Origin: an uncultured Bacteroidales bacterium | GTDB lineage: Bacteria; Bacteroidota; Bacteroidia; Bacteroidales; UBA932 | Reading direction: 5' to 3' | Assembly: GCA_944326365.1 (NCBI GenBank) | Contig: CALVDR010000002.1 | Coordinates: 1 to 64,000, forward strand | DNA length: 64,000 nt | Part shown: positions 45,214 through 56,948 of the stretch, in pieces | Numbering within the stretch: the stretch's first letter is position 1 | Layout of the letters: the number at the start of each line of letters is the position of its first letter | Position numbers and translations under genes: made by a program | Notes under the pieces: model-generated | What the model was told of the DNA's origin: nothing | Databases searched by the model: none | Seen by the model: only the letters and a program-made list of their open reading frames with translations

Positions 45214-48200
45214 ATGAGACGTTTTCTGACTTTTCTGTCGGCGGCTGCGGTGATGTGCCTTTTCTCAGGACAGCCGTCCGAGGCGGCCGGGCATGATCCG
45301 GACATACATTTCACCAGGATTTCCATAGATGCGGGGCTTTCCCAGAGCACCATATTTTCCATAGCCCAGGACAGGACGGGAAACATGTGGTTCGCGACTT
45401 ATGACGGTGTGAACAGGTATGACGGATACGGCTTCACCGTATATCAGAACCAGATAGGAGACACTACAAGCATAGCCGATGACATCATCAGGACCTTGTG
45501 TGCGGACAAGTCAGGCCGTATATGGGTGGGGACAGCCTCAGGACTGTCCTTCTATGATGAGGATATGGATATTTTCCGGAACTTTGCCTATAAGGGGATA
45601 CCTTCCGCAGTCAATGTCATATATCCGCTTTCCGAATCGATGCTGCTTGTGGCCCTGGATGACAGGATGTCGGTATTCGACATGGAAAAACGGACATTCC
45701 GCGATGATGTGCTGCCCGTGTCCATGCTGCCCATGAAGGCTACCGCCGTCACTTCGTCGGAAGGAAAGTTCTATGTAGGGACCGATGCGGGGGAGCTTTA
45801 TGTCTATGAACCGGAGGAAAACACGGTCTATGCCATGCATGAATTTGTCCACGGGGGGGGGGTGCCGTATACAGTCACTTTTGCTTGAAAACGGCAGGAA
45901 TCTGTATGTAGGGACAGAAGGCAAGGGTCTTTTCCGGATAGACATGGCCACCGGAAAACTCAGGCATTTCCGCCACTCCGATTCAGGCCTGTGTTCTGAC
46001 TATGTCCGCGCTCTCGCCCTGGATTCTTCCGGCAGTCTCTGGATCGGGACATTCAACAATCTGTGCATTTATGACGTGCGCGATGACAGCTTTTCGGTGC
46101 TGTATTCGAATCCGGCGGAACCGGAAAGCCTTTCCCAGCAGTCTGTCAGATGCATATTCAAGGACTCGCAGGGAGGGATGTGGCTCGGGACATATTTCGG
46201 TGGGGCGAACTACTATCATCCGCTGAAAATGAGATTCCGGAACATCCGGCATATACCACATTCGAATTCCCTGAGCGGCAATGTCGTGAGCTGCATAGTC
46301 GAAGACAGCGACGGGACACTCTGGATAGGGACCAATGACGGAGGCGTGAACCATTATGACCCACGGAAAGAATTGTTCTCGTATTATATGAACGAGAGCA
46401 GGAAAGAGGGGGTGGAATCGAATGACATCAAGGCAATATATATCGATGATGCCAGAGACGAGGTCTTCATAGGGGCACATGCCGGAGGCCTGAACATACT
46501 GGACCGGAAGACCGGAAAGATAGAATATTGCAGAGACTTCGCCGGGCCTGTGATGGACGTATATTCTATCCTTCCCCGTGACGGAAGATCCCTGTGGGTG
46601 GGGACGCTGAACGGGCTCTTCATCTTCGACATACCTTCGCGGAAATTCAGTTTCCGTAAAGAGAACAGCTCATCGGACAGCCGTCTGCCGGTGAGGATCA
46701 TGTCCATGTTCCATGATTCGGAAAACCGGCTGTGGATAGGCGGCGATGAAGGGCTGAAAGTCTATGACATATCTGCCGGGGATGTGGGGGCATGTCTTTC
46801 CGACGGCATGAATCTCCCGAGGATGAAATCAGTCCAGGACTTCCACGAATCCGAAAGCGGGATGATGTGGATAGCGTCCCGCTCCGGACTGTACGGTTAT
46901 GATTCCGTGAGGGACACTGCCTTGCATTTCACTACTGCCGAAGGTCTGCCGAACAATGTCATATACGGGATAGAGGAAGATACGGGAGGGAACCTGTGGC
47001 TGAGTACGAACAAGGGACTGTCCAGCTTCAACCCCGAGAGCGGGAGAATCCGGAATTATTCGGCGGCTGACGGTCTGCAGAGCGACCAGTTCAATACGTA
47101 TTCGCATTGCCGGACTTCGGACGGCAGGATGTATTTCGGTGGTATAAACGGCATCACTGTGTTCGTGCCGGAGTCCATAGGGGAGAACCCGTATTCTCCG
47201 TCACCTGTGATATCGGAACTTTCGCTTTACAGTCATCAGGTCCGTCCGGGAGACGGAAGCGGCATACTGGACAGGAACATCTCCCGCACCGACGGGATAG
47301 TGCTGAAGCATGACCAGAGGTCTTTCACCCTCGGCTTCGTGGTTTCGAACTATCTTTCCGGCCAGCACAATTCGTTCGCCTACAAACTGCAGGGGTACGA
47401 CAAGGAATGGTATTACCCCGAAAGGGGAGTGAGGTCGGTATCTTATTCGAACCTTCCTCCCGGACACTATACTTTCATGGTCAAGTCAGCCAACAGCGAC
47501 GGGATCTGGAATGATACTCCGGCTACCCTCGATATTGCCGTCAGGCCCGTATGGTATGGGACGTGGTGGGCAAGAGGCATTCTGGTGCTGGTCGTCTCTG
47601 TAATCATTTATCTGACTGCCCGTTTCCTCTGGGAAAGGAAGGCCGTAGAGACACGGCTGGAGATGGAGAAGAAGGAGCAGGAGGCGAAGAACGAGGTGAA
47701 TCAGATGAAGATGAGATTTTTCATAAACATCTCCCATGAACTCAGGACACCGCTGACCCTTATCGTGGCCCCTCTCCAGGAGATGATATCCAAGACTTCC
47801 GACAGGTGGATGCGGAAGCAGCTCAAATTCATAGAGAGGAATACCGACAGGATCCTCCATCTGGTGAACCAGCTCATGGATTACCGGCGGGCCGAACAGG
47901 GTGTCTTCCGGCTCAGGGTCAGCCGCGAAGTGGCATTCAATCTGGTACTCGAGAACTTCTCTTTCTATGAGAAGCTGGCACAGCACAAAGGTCTGGAGTA
48001 CAATTTCATATCGGATCTTGAAGACAAGCTCTTCATTATCGACAAGAAATACATGGATCTGATAGTCAACAATCTGATATCAAACGCCTTCAAATACACC
48101 GACAAAGGGGCGGTGACTGTCAGGCTTTTCGCCAAGGACGGGAATCTGGTGCTTCAGGTCAGCGATACAGGAGTCGGGATAGCGCTGGACAAGCAGAGCA

Positions 48201-49267
48201 AGATATTCGAAAGATTCTATCAGATAGACAGCGAGCATATAGGCAGCGGAATAGGACTGTCACTGGTGATGAGACTGGCCGAACTGCATCACGGGCACGT
48301 GGATGTCCAGAGTACGGAAGGTGTAGGCAGCACATTCACGGTGACTTTCCCGCAGGATATTTCAGTGTATGCCGAATGCGAGATAGTGAAGGACGGGGAT
48401 ACTGAGAAGGATGATGTCGCGTATTCCACCAATCCGCGTAACATGTACTATATCGATACCGAGCGGCAGGAAGACGACTATGAGGAAACTGAAGGGATCA
48501 AGCGCGGAAAGCTGCTGATAGTGGAAGACAATGAGGAAATCAGGAACTATCTGCGCGGCGGACTCCGGCAGCAGTTCGATGTCCTGACGGCCGGTGACGG
48601 AGAAGAGGCTCTGGAGATTCTGAAACAGACTCCGGACGTGGATATGGTGATCACCGACGTGATGATGCCTGTCATGGACGGTATAAAACTGTGCAAGACC
48701 ATCAGGCAGAATATAAATACCAGCCATATCCCGGTGATAATGCTTTCTGCCAGGACCGATATCGACGACCAGCTGGAAGCCCTCCAGACCGGGGCTGACG
48801 ATTATATCCCGAAACCGTTCTCCCTGCAGCTTCTCATGGTCAAGGTGAACAATATCATCAAGACCAGAAAACGTATGCAGGAGCGGTATTCGAAGAACTC
48901 CGAAGTGGATCCCGGTACGATCACATTCAATGAAGTGGACGAGGACTTCATCAAGAAAGCCGTGGAAATAGTCCGCCAGAATCTGAGCAACGAGGATTTC
49001 TCTACGGAAGAGTTCGCCAAGGCCCTCGGGCTGAGCCGTTCGAGCCTTCACTTGAAAATGAAGACCATTACAGGGGAGTCCGCACTGGATTTCATCAGGA
49101 AAATCCGGTTCAACGAAGCCTGCGAGCTCCTGAAGGAAAACAGGTGGACCATCGCCGAGATATGCTACAAGGTCGGATTTTCTTCTCCGTCCTATTTCTC
49201 CACGAGTTTCAAGCGGTATTTCGGCTGCCTGCCTACAGATTACCAGAAGAGCAACACAGGTGCGTGA
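45214..49267 (+). CDS. Hybrid two-component regulator (HTCS), split by a G10 tract
   Basis: As read, one frame runs from 45175/45214 and stops at 45888, and a second frame carries on to 49267. They join in frame if the G10 at 45853-45862 were G9. The joined protein is about 1350 residues: signal peptide (MRRFLTFLSAAAVMCLF), Reg_prop propeller repeats (many WIGT motifs), Y_Y_Y domain, one membrane helix (RGILVLVVSVIIYLTARFLW), HisKA (INISHELRTPLTL), HATPase, receiver (LLIVEDNEEI, VITDVMMPVMDG) and AraC-type HTH. HTCS proteins sense oligosaccharides and switch on the neighbouring locus, here GH95-PL8-sulfatase and perhaps SusCD. Confidence 0.88.
45853..45862 (+). repeat. G10 homopolymer inside the HTCS gene
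   Basis: Ten G between CCAC and TGCCG. Upstream frame: His, then Gly codons, then VPYTVTFA and TGA. Downstream frame: GGG codons then TGC CGT ATA. Loss of one G restores the reading frame. Either a slipped-strand switch or an indel error in the assembly. Confidence 0.85.
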
Positions 49268-49299
49268 TAACACGCAATCTGCATGTTCTGACGCACCTG
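49257..49299. terminator. Hairpin between convergent HTCS and GH95 genes
   Basis: CAGGTGCGT (49257-49265) pairs with ACGCACCTG (49291-49299). No good T run on either strand; possible two-way terminator. Confidence 0.4.
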
Positions 49300-49305
49300 G
49301 AATAC

Positions 49306-51762
49306 TCATGGGAAGGTGACCGTCTGTGTCTCGCCTGCCCGGAAGTTGAGCCGCTTCACGGACCCGTCGCAGTCTACGGTCACATCTCCGGCTGTGTCTG
49401 CGGTGATGTCTGCCGTCACCTTGTTCCCTTTCCAGTTTATGTCCACCGTGAAACCTCCGCGGGCTCTCAACCCTTTTACGGAACCTTTGTCCCAGCTTTC
49501 AGGCAGGGCAGGCAGCAGATGCAGCCTTCCGTCCTGACTCTGGAGCAGCATCTCTGCCACACCTGCCGTCAGGCCGAAATTGCCGTCTATCTGGAACGGC
49601 AGGGCATTCAGAAGGCTTCTGTAGAATCCTCCTCCGGTATCAGTCGCGGCATCGCCCGGGGCCACATATCTTATCATGTTCTCCATGGCGCCGAGGGCAT
49701 TTTCCGCATCGTACAGTCTGGCCCAAAGGGCGATTTTCCAGGCCATGCTCCAGCCGGTGCCTTCATTTCCCCGCAGTTCCAGGCTTTTCGCGGCCGCTTC
49801 ACGAAGCTCGTGAGTGCGGATGTCGTTTCCCGGATACAGCCCGAACAGATGCGACACATGTCTGTGGTGCGGTTCGCTTTCGGCATATTCCCTGTCCCAT
49901 TCCAGAATCTGTCCACGGCTGCCGGTCCTGTATCCTCTGAGCTTCGCTGCCTTCTCTCTGAGCATCGCACTGAATTCCGTATCGGTCCCGAGGGTGTCTG
50001 CAGCCAGGGATGTCATCGTGAAAAGATTCCTGATGACTGCCATGTCCATGGTACTTCCCTCACAGACCGAGGCCGGAGTGCCGTCCGGCATCAGATAGGC
50101 ATTTTCGGGAGATGTGCTGACCGGAGTCACAAGTTTTCCTGCGCTGTTTTCCACCAGCCACCCGGAGCAGAATTCCGCAGCACCGCGCATCACAGGGTAA
50201 TACTCCCGGAGAAAAGCCTGGTCGCCGGTGTAGAGATAGTGCTCCCAGATATGGCTGCAAAGCCACGGCCCGGACATGTTCCAGAAGAACCAGTACACGA
50301 ATCCGTCTGACGGCCAGCCCTCCCTCCAGAGGGAAATATTGTGGTGTATGGCCCATCCGTCCAGCCCGTACATGTCCCGTGCGATCATGCGTCCGTTTTC
50401 CGAAATCTCCCTTATGAGCGGAAACAGCGGAAGGTGGCACTCGGACAGATTGCATACCTCTGCCGGCCAGTAATTCATTTCGAGATTTATGTTGAGGGTA
50501 TAGCCCGAGTTCCATGGGGGAAGAAGGCTGTCGTTCCAAAGCCCCTGCAGATTCAGCGGCTGTCCTCCAGGTCTCGACCCTGAAATCATCAGGTATCTTC
50601 CGAACCGGAACAGCAGGGCTGTCAGTCCCGGATCTTCCCTGTCCCGGTATGCCGCCAGTCTCCGGTCAGTCGGCATGCGTCTCTGCGCCGCAGTGGATGG
50701 AAGGTCGAGCGACACCCTGTCATAGAGACTGCTGAAATCACGTGTATGCCTCTCTTTGATGTCGGTATACGCGTCTGTCCCGCAGAGCAGCGAACGGTAC
50801 TTCCCTATCTCCGCGTGCGGGTCTTTCCCCGAAGAAGACGGACTCCGGTCGAAGCCGTTGAAAGAAGTGGCCGCATAAAGCAGCAGGGTCACTTCCGAGC
50901 ACCCTTCAGCTCTGATCACACCGTCCTCCGACACGCTCAGCTCCCCGTCTGAATGGCTGTACGGTACCAGCATCGCTTCGAAAGCCATACCTCTCCCGTC
51001 TTCATATATCACATGGTCTTCCCTGATGACACTCCCGTCAGGTCTGAAATACTCCGGATGCAGTCTCTCTGTATGGAATTTCCGCATATTCGCGATATCC
51101 CTTCTCTGCGCGTGTGCCGGGGCCCTGCCTGTCATCACCGCATTACCCTCCATGCATGCCGTCCGCACAGGATGTCTCGAATTCAAACTTGCCGTGAAAT
51201 CCAGAACGGGTCTGTCCGCACTGATGTGTACCACTATCGCCTGGTCGGGATGCGACACGAACACTTCTCTGGACACTTTCGCCCCGTCCTTTACATAAGA
51301 CGTCTTCACTACGCCATTTCCCATGTTCAGTTCATGCCGGTATTCCGATACGTCCGAACTGTCCCCGAAATCCAGATACAGGTCTCCGAAGGGCTGGTAT
51401 GCTTCGTTCAGCCGGCCTATCCATTTCTCCTGCATGAGTCCGCCTGCTTCTGCGTTTTTCCCTTCGGCGAGCAGCTTCCTCACCGTCCCGAGGTCTTCCC
51501 TGATATCTATGCCGAGATCCGGCTGCGGGCCTCCGCTGTAGAGCGTGTTTTCATTGAACTGTATCCTCTCTTTCCCCGTGTACCCGAACACCATCGCTCC
51601 CAGCCTGCCGTTTCCTGCCGGCAATGCTTCCTCCCAGGCCGAGGCCGGAGTCGTGTACCACAATATGTTCTCATTCAGGTTGTCCTGCCCGCAGGACAAT
51701 GACATTGCGGCGGCAGCCGCAATGTATGAAACGGCGGCAATGCGCGTAAGAATCTGTCTCAT
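49306..51762 (-). CDS. GH95 family alpha-L-fucosidase, lipoprotein
   Basis: 818 residues. GH95 enzymes remove alpha-linked L-fucose (mostly alpha-1,2) or L-galactose. The N-terminal domain opens [26 protein letters not shown]. Residues matching the studied bifidobacterial enzyme are present: Asn-x-Asn in [13 protein letters not shown], Glu in STSPENAYL and Asp in FQIDGNFG. The signal ends in lipobox LSC, so it is probably on the outer membrane. The end of the signal peptide ([15 protein letters not shown]) is encoded by two palindromes at 51680-51724. Start overlaps the PL8 stop by 4 bp (ATGA), so the two are coupled. Confidence 0.92.
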   Translation of the reverse strand: MRQILTRIAAVSYIAAAAAMSLSCGQDNLNENILWYTTPASAWEEALPAGNGRLGAMVFGYTGKERIQFNENTLYSGGPQPDLGIDIREDLGTVRKLLAEGKNAEAGGLMQEKWIGRLNEAYQPFGDLYLDFGDSSDVSEYRHELNMGNGVVKTSYVKDGAKVSREVFVSHPDQAIVVHISADRPVLDFTASLNSRHPVRTACMEGNAVMTGRAPAHAQRRDIANMRKFHTERLHPEYFRPDGSVIREDHVIYEDGRGMAFEAMLVPYSHSDGELSVSEDGVIRAEGCSEVTLLLYAATSFNGFDRSPSSSGKDPHAEIGKYRSLLCGTDAYTDIKERHTRDFSSLYDRVSLDLPSTAAQRRMPTDRRLAAYRDREDPGLTALLFRFGRYLMISGSRPGGQPLNLQGLWNDSLLPPWNSGYTLNINLEMNYWPAEVCNLSECHLPLFPLIREISENGRMIARDMYGLDGWAIHHNISLWREGWPSDGFVYWFFWNMSGPWLCSHIWEHYLYTGDQAFLREYYPVMRGAAEFCSGWLVENSAGKLVTPVSTSPENAYLMPDGTPASVCEGSTMDMAVIRNLFTMTSLAADTLGTDTEFSAMLREKAAKLRGYRTGSRGQILEWDREYAESEPHHRHVSHLFGLYPGNDIRTHELREAAAKSLELRGNEGTGWSMAWKIALWARLYDAENALGAMENMIRYVAPGDAATDTGGGFYRSLLNALPFQIDGNFGLTAGVAEMLLQSQDGRLHLLPALPESWDKGSVKGLRARGGFTVDINWKGNKVTADITADTAGDVTVDCDGSVKRLNFRAGETQTVTFP
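51680..51724. repeat. Two perfect palindromes encoding the GH95 lipobox
   Basis: TTGTCCTGCCCGCAGGACAA (51680-51699), then GAC, then a 22 bp unit (51703-51724) with arms CATTGCGGC/GCCGCAATG. Same family and spacing as 3796-3852. Confidence 0.8.
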
Positions 51763-54674
51763 CTCAGTACGATCAATGCAAATGAATGATTTTCCCCTCT
51801 GACGGTGGTGAAGGTGACGGCTGTGGTCCCGGCTGTCATGTCGTGGCGGACAGCCGTGTCCTCCGGTCCTCCGGTCACGGAATACAGCCCGTTCAGGACA
51901 ATGGTGGTTTCATGCGGCTTTTCTTCGGCTATGACATCTTCGTCCGTCAGCTGCCCCATGTGTGCCCTGTACGGACGCCTCATGTCCGGATCGCAGACAG
52001 TCAGGCGGGCTTTTGTCCCGGTATCGTCAGTGCTTTCGAAAATATACGTTACAGGTGTGTCTGTGCAGGCTACAGGCGTACCGGCAAATGTCTTTCCTGT
52101 GCCGAATATGGCCCCGCATATTATGTTGAAGTCTCCGTATCCGATGATGTGCGCGTCCCTGTCAGCTTCGATGATCTTCACGGGACCGCTGCCCGAAAGC
52201 AGGTCTGCCGCTTTTTCCCTGTCCTTTTCTTTCAGTATGAAATAGCAGTAGCTGCTGTCCTGCGGAGCCGTGCCGTGGTCTATCCAGGCCCGGGCATAAA
52301 GCCCGTCCCGGAATGTCCTGACAGTGCCGTCTTTCACGACATAGAGGAAAGAGCCGTCCTCGATGACGCTGCCGTCTTTCTCCCCGGACTGCAGCCCGGA
52401 TGCGGAAAACGTCCCGTCGAATGCCTGGAGGATGGTGGTGACAGTATTGTGCTCCTTGTCTTCCGAAGAGATGCCCGTACCGAGACAGACTGCCATGTCC
52501 CTGAAGAAGAAAACGGATTTGTCTGCCCTGAAAGAAGAGTCGTATGCCGTATCATGCAGCCTTACGGAAAACATGGCCAGACTGTCCGAAACGCCCGTAC
52601 CGGCCAGGAATGTCTCGTCGGAGAAATTCCTGTGTCCGGATGATGCTCCACCTTTGCCCTGGAGCAGATCAGTCGGGAGGACACGGGTGGTGGCTCCCGG
52701 CATATAGTTCCAGTCCCATTTCTCCTCTTCCGGATGGAACGATTTCCTCCCGTTCCGGAAATCGAAGTATTCCAGATGTCCGTAGGAAATGTATCTTCCG
52801 AGAATGTTTTCAGTGGCGGAAGATTCAAAATCCCAGATATATCGGCTGAAGCCCTTGGCGTTGAACTGGACTTCGGAGTCTTTGGTGACGAGAAGTCCGG
52901 AGTACGGGTAGAATTTCGAGCCATGGGGCGCAGGGGCGGCTTCTGCCGGCATTGAGGCGACAGCCTCCATCAATTCCATTTCACCGACGGTGGAGGTGTA
53001 GGCGAGGGTGGATTTGACTTCCGAGGCATAGGCGAGCATCGCTTCTGCCGTTGCCGGTTCCGCCAGCGATTCCTTCAGGGCAGCCACGAGTTCCATATCC
53101 GGCTCGTCGAAACTCAGGGCCGCGTATGCGAATGCCGGAAGTATTTCCTGAAGCACCTGCTGACCTTTAGGGAAACGGCCTGTGGTTCCGGCAGGGACAT
53201 CCGTACCCGCGCAGAAGAAGCGGAAGTTCAGCAGCCCGTTCTTCAGGTTCATGAGAGTGTCGTCAGACAGTGCGTATGGAGTGCCGTGCAGCAGGTATGC
53301 TATCAGCGAACCGGCGTACAGCGCATGTGGATAATAGGCGCTGTGATACGGCCCGCGGTGGTGATAGCCGGAAAAGTCGGCCTTGAATGTCCCGAAATAT
53401 CCCGGTGCGATGCCGAGGGCGTTGTCCATATATGCCTTGTAGGCCGTCAGTGCTTTCTGCTGTTCATCCGGCTCTGTCAGGGAGAGGGCGTAGATGAGTT
53501 TCGGGATGGCCAGGGCGCGAAGATTGTCGGCCACTTCGCCTTTGTGTGCCGGAATGTCGTAGCACATGCCGAAGAGGCTGAACCAGTCGATGCTGCCGAG
53601 TTCCCTTTCGAGTTTTTCCGGGTCCAGCCGGTCTTTAAGCAGGAAGAACGAATGGAAATATCCGCAGCTGCGCAGTTTTTCGAATGTCAGCGTGCCCATA
53701 CCGCTTCCGTCAGCCCATCCCTGGTCGTGGAACCAGTCGTATATCTCCAGAGCCTTGTCCAGACTTTCCCTGTTTCCGTTCTTTTTCCAGTCCAGGGCCA
53801 GCGGAATAAGTACGAATTCATTCAGTTCCCTGAATTTCACGCACTTTTCGCCGTTTGCCTTGTTCGGGGCTCCCCAGGGGAAAAGCGGCTCTGTACCGAT
53901 GTCGTACCGGGATGCCCGTTTCACTCCTCCGGCTATGAATTTCTTTTCGTTTTCAGTCCTCAGTCCTGTCAACCTGCCTGCAGGGGCCGAGCCGCTTCCC
54001 AGATACCATTCTTCCAGTCTGCGGGCTATGGTACCGATTTCTTCTTCTCCGGCCCTGACAGGGTCTGTGACATTCCTGTCGTTCGTCCGGTAGCCCATGA
54101 AGTCGGGAATCAGGCTGAAGTCCGTCCTGTTCACGCTGTATTGGGCATCACTCATGTTCTGCCATGAAACAGTCCCGGTGAATTCGAGCATGTCCACGAA
54201 TGTCGTTCCTTCGGGAATGCTGTCAGGAAAACGCAGCACTACAGTTTCTATCGGCTCCCTGTCCGCCTTTCCGAGATCCGCCCTGAAATTGATCCAGATG
54301 CATCTCCACCCGTTGAAGTCCATACGGAACGGCAGGCGGCAGAGTTCGCGGCCTTTTTCATTGAGGAAAGAGAACGTGAGGGTGTCGTTTGCCGGGATTT
54401 CGTTGTAGATCCAGGCATTCATTCCCCCGTTGCGTGCCCCGGAGGCTTCGGCGATGCCGTCCGGGTGCGATATGCGGACTTCCGCTCCGGATTTCCAGCG
54501 TATTTTCAGGGCCTTGTGCCCGAGTTTGTATTTCTGCGAAGATACGGACAGTCTTCCCCTGTCGATGGAGAAATTTTCCGGTACGGTATTGTCTTCGAAA
54601 GACATGATCCGTGCCGATGCCGCCGTGCAGAAGATTGCGGCCGTCATGGCTGTGAGAAGCGATTTCAGTGTCAT
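51759..54674 (-). CDS. PL8-type polysaccharide lyase (chondroitinase ABC-like)
   Basis: 971 residues with signal peptide [21 protein letters not shown]. The N-terminal carbohydrate-binding Lyase_N domain (about 22-190; [20 protein letters not shown]) is that of chondroitin ABC lyases. Next an alpha/alpha toroid with the probable catalytic region [17 protein letters not shown] near residue 438 (His and Tyr), then beta-sandwich C-terminal domains. PL8 enzymes cleave uronate-containing chains such as chondroitin sulfate or hyaluronan by elimination. Placed between sulfatase and GH95 genes in one operon. Confidence 0.85.
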   Translation of the reverse strand: MTLKSLLTAMTAAIFCTAASARIMSFEDNTVPENFSIDRGRLSVSSQKYKLGHKALKIRWKSGAEVRISHPDGIAEASGARNGGMNAWIYNEIPANDTLTFSFLNEKGRELCRLPFRMDFNGWRCIWINFRADLGKADREPIETVVLRFPDSIPEGTTFVDMLEFTGTVSWQNMSDAQYSVNRTDFSLIPDFMGYRTNDRNVTDPVRAGEEEIGTIARRLEEWYLGSGSAPAGRLTGLRTENEKKFIAGGVKRASRYDIGTEPLFPWGAPNKANGEKCVKFRELNEFVLIPLALDWKKNGNRESLDKALEIYDWFHDQGWADGSGMGTLTFEKLRSCGYFHSFFLLKDRLDPEKLERELGSIDWFSLFGMCYDIPAHKGEVADNLRALAIPKLIYALSLTEPDEQQKALTAYKAYMDNALGIAPGYFGTFKADFSGYHHRGPYHSAYYPHALYAGSLIAYLLHGTPYALSDDTLMNLKNGLLNFRFFCAGTDVPAGTTGRFPKGQQVLQEILPAFAYAALSFDEPDMELVAALKESLAEPATAEAMLAYASEVKSTLAYTSTVGEMELMEAVASMPAEAAPAPHGSKFYPYSGLLVTKDSEVQFNAKGFSRYIWDFESSATENILGRYISYGHLEYFDFRNGRKSFHPEEEKWDWNYMPGATTRVLPTDLLQGKGGASSGHRNFSDETFLAGTGVSDSLAMFSVRLHDTAYDSSFRADKSVFFFRDMAVCLGTGISSEDKEHNTVTTILQAFDGTFSASGLQSGEKDGSVIEDGSFLYVVKDGTVRTFRDGLYARAWIDHGTAPQDSSYCYFILKEKDREKAADLLSGSGPVKIIEADRDAHIIGYGDFNIICGAIFGTGKTFAGTPVACTDTPVTYIFESTDDTGTKARLTVCDPDMRRPYRAHMGQLTDEDVIAEEKPHETTIVLNGLYSVTGGPEDTAVRHDMTAGTTAVTFTTVRGENHSFALIVLR

Positions 54675-54681
54675 TTGATTT

Positions 54682-54757
54682 GACGTCAGTTCGATGATTG
54701 TTCTACTCGGTACCAGAGATTCCGTCGGACTGACGTGACGATTTCTTCGAAATCTCT
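54682..54757 (+). repeat. Left half of the MITE-like element
   Basis: GACGTCAGTTCGATGATTG... matches the first ~75 bp of the element at 12619-12830, with substitutions: the 60 bp inverted-repeat hairpin, then GATTTCTTCGAAATCTC. The right half is missing. It fills most of the 102 bp gap between the sulfatase stop and the PL8 start. Confidence 0.7.
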
Positions 54758-54776
54758 TCCGGTTTTTGTGGTGTCG

Positions 54777-56831
54777 TTATGGCAGGGGGACCGTTTTCCG
54801 CCGCCCGTGGTTCAGTTTGAGTCCCTGCATGTAGGCTTCCTCGCCGTGGAGGAGGTCGATGTCGAGCCGGCCGAGATTCACCAGGATGCCTCTGGCCATA
54901 AGTCCCGTATCTTCGTTCGCCTTGCGCGGCAGTGTTTCCGCCTTCTCCAGCAGGTCTGTAAGGCAGTATTCTGTCAGTACCTGTCTCAGTTCCGGGTGGA
55001 GGGACAGGCATTCCAGGGCGGAATATCCGATTTTCCGGTGATTTTCCTTGTCCGGGTTCAGAAGTCTGCGAAGACCCTGCTCCGGTTTTCCGCACCAGAC
55101 CATAGTATATGCCGCTTCGCTGGCAATGTAAGGGTTCCCGTCTTTGATCAGGCTGTCCAGGATTTCCGGACAGTAGTCCAATGCCCCTTCGGTCGCGAGT
55201 TTCGCCAGTCCTGCAGCCGCCCAGAATCTGAAATCATCCAGAGGGCTCTCCGCAGCTTCCAGTAAAGCCGGGATATCATCCACGGTAGCTGTTCCTGCCA
55301 TTTCCGCCAGACTCCAGAGTCCCTCCAGCGGATAGTCCCCGTCTCTGACCATATCGTACAGTACCAGGTCTTTTCTGCTCGTCGGAAGAAAGAATCCGAG
55401 GTCTGCGGTATTTCGGATGTGTTCCGATTCCAGTTTCCTGAATTTTTCCAGCACTTCCTGATACTCCGGATCAGCTGACAGGTCATGCAGTTCGAAAGGG
55501 TCTGCCTCCAGGTCGAAAAGCATTTCCGCAGGATGAGTGCCGAACGGCTGGTCCCAGTCAGGATTCGTGTTGTGTCCTCCGAGCACGAGCCTGTCCCATG
55601 CCTTGTTCGACGGCATGCCCCATTGGTAGTAGTTCCTGAGTGCGAATTGCCTGTAAGGCATATAACTGCGGATATATTTGTATTGCCCGTCGGAGACGGC
55701 ACGCACTGGAGTGAAATGGTGGAGATGGTTTGTCGCGAAAGCGTAGTGATACCGGTGGGCGCCGCTTGCGTATTGGCCCATCAGGGCCTTGCCTTGCATG
55801 TGTGCCGGCGGTTTTATTCCTGCGAGGCTGAGGACTGACGGTGCGAGGTCGACGAATCCCGCAGGTGAGGTGTATTCCAGCCCGGGCGTCGTGTCTTTAT
55901 CTGACGGCAGGTTTTGTCCTGAAGGGCTGCCGGGGGCGAGATGCCTCCATTTTTCGGGGAAGTATACGATGAGCGGAACGTGCAGCCCGGTTTCGTACAG
56001 ATAGCCTTTCCCCCGGGGGAGACAGCCGCCGTGGTCGCTGAATATGAAGATGATGGTATCGTCATCCAGTCCTTGCTTTTTCAGGTCTTCGAGAAAGAAA
56101 CCTACCCATTTGTCCACATCCTGCACGGCTTCTAGATGGCCGGCATAGTCGGAACGTACTTCAGCGAGGTCCGGTACGTGAGGTGGCAGGTCGAGCAGCT
56201 GCGGATATATTCCTTCGAGGGTGTAGTCGCGGCGTCCGTCAGTGTGGAATGTCCGGACGCGCCCCATATGGGATGTGGCTGTGTTGAAGACTGCGAAGAA
56301 GGGCTCTCCTTCCTTTCTCTGCGGACTGTTGTAGGATGCGGTCTTGTCGCATTCGTCCCAGCAGGATTTGTTGTCGAGGGTGGTGTTGTAGTGTGTCTTG
56401 CGGTTGTTCGTGCAGTAATATCCTGCGTCTCTGAGCAGTTGGGGGAAGAGAATGTTTTCCGGTGTGTCTGTCGATACCGGATGAATGTCCATGCCGTAAG
56501 TGGTGGCGTAGCATCCTGTAATCAGGGACGAGCGTGCCGGCGAGCTTTGCGGTGCGTTCGACCATGCGTTTGTGAACAGAACCCCGTGAGCTGCCAGACT
56601 GTCTGTGTTCGGGGTGTGGACGTCCCGGTTTCCATAGCATCCGAATTCATAGAAACTGGTGTCTTCGAATGTCAGCCAGAGGATGTTCGGCCTGTCCTGC
56701 GGTGCGTTTTCTTCCGTCTGGATTTCCGGTGTGCCTGTAGGCTTTGCCGCAGCCGGTGTCAGGGCTTCCGCATGGTTCATGGCCGCAGTTCCTGCCATCA
56801 GGACCGGCCATATGATTTTTTTCCTGTCCAT
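54777..56831 (-). CDS. Sulfatase, S1 family, Ser-type
   Basis: 684 residues with an N-terminal signal. The sulfatase domain starts NILWLTFEDTSFYEFGCYGN and has the formylglycine site S96-S-P-A-R-S-S-L-I-T-G. Being Ser-type, it needs the anaerobic maturase (anSME), encoded elsewhere. Metal-site FSDHGGCLPRGKGYLYETG follows. It resembles the S1_8/N-sulfoglucosamine sulfohydrolase branch, with a HEAT-like helical C-terminus (about 510-650). I cannot name the sulfate position it cuts. First gene of the sulfatase-PL8-GH95 run, behind a -7 element and direct repeats. Confidence 0.9.
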   Translation of the reverse strand: MDRKKIIWPVLMAGTAAMNHAEALTPAAAKPTGTPEIQTEENAPQDRPNILWLTFEDTSFYEFGCYGNRDVHTPNTDSLAAHGVLFTNAWSNAPQSSPARSSLITGCYATTYGMDIHPVSTDTPENILFPQLLRDAGYYCTNNRKTHYNTTLDNKSCWDECDKTASYNSPQRKEGEPFFAVFNTATSHMGRVRTFHTDGRRDYTLEGIYPQLLDLPPHVPDLAEVRSDYAGHLEAVQDVDKWVGFFLEDLKKQGLDDDTIIFIFSDHGGCLPRGKGYLYETGLHVPLIVYFPEKWRHLAPGSPSGQNLPSDKDTTPGLEYTSPAGFVDLAPSVLSLAGIKPPAHMQGKALMGQYASGAHRYHYAFATNHLHHFTPVRAVSDGQYKYIRSYMPYRQFALRNYYQWGMPSNKAWDRLVLGGHNTNPDWDQPFGTHPAEMLFDLEADPFELHDLSADPEYQEVLEKFRKLESEHIRNTADLGFFLPTSRKDLVLYDMVRDGDYPLEGLWSLAEMAGTATVDDIPALLEAAESPLDDFRFWAAAGLAKLATEGALDYCPEILDSLIKDGNPYIASEAAYTMVWCGKPEQGLRRLLNPDKENHRKIGYSALECLSLHPELRQVLTEYCLTDLLEKAETLPRKANEDTGLMARGILVNLGRLDIDLLHGEEAYMQGLKLNHGRRKTVPLP

Positions 56832-56875
56832 AGATTTGCTGGATGTGAAATATCAGTTTTGTGTTTTACATTTTA

Positions 56876-56883
56876 CAAATGTA
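56876..56883 (-). promoter_or_regulatory. -7 element TACATTTG for the sulfatase-PL8-GH95 operon
   Basis: On the minus strand TACATTTG fits TAnnTTTG, about 45 bp before the sulfatase ATG. No -33 TTG at the best distance, as expected for an activator-dependent promoter. Confidence 0.55.
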
Positions 56884-56905
56884 GATAAAGGGTGTGCCTG
56901 CAGTA

Positions 56906-56948
56906 TTTCAATTTTGTGTGAAAATCAGTCCCTGAATTTCAATTTTGT
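56906..56948 (-). promoter_or_regulatory. Direct repeat, candidate HTCS operator
   Basis: TTTCAATTTTGT occurs at 56906-56917 and 56937-56948 (31 bp period; ACAAAATTGAAA on the minus strand), 22-65 bp upstream of the -7 element at 56876-56883. AraC-type HTCS regulators bind direct repeats in this position. Confidence 0.5.

Noticed and set aside
45785..49267. The downstream HTCS part as an independent gene with its own start
   Set aside because: The Met at 45785 lies in the wrong frame inside the propeller, gives no signal peptide, and the two halves join perfectly if one G is removed.
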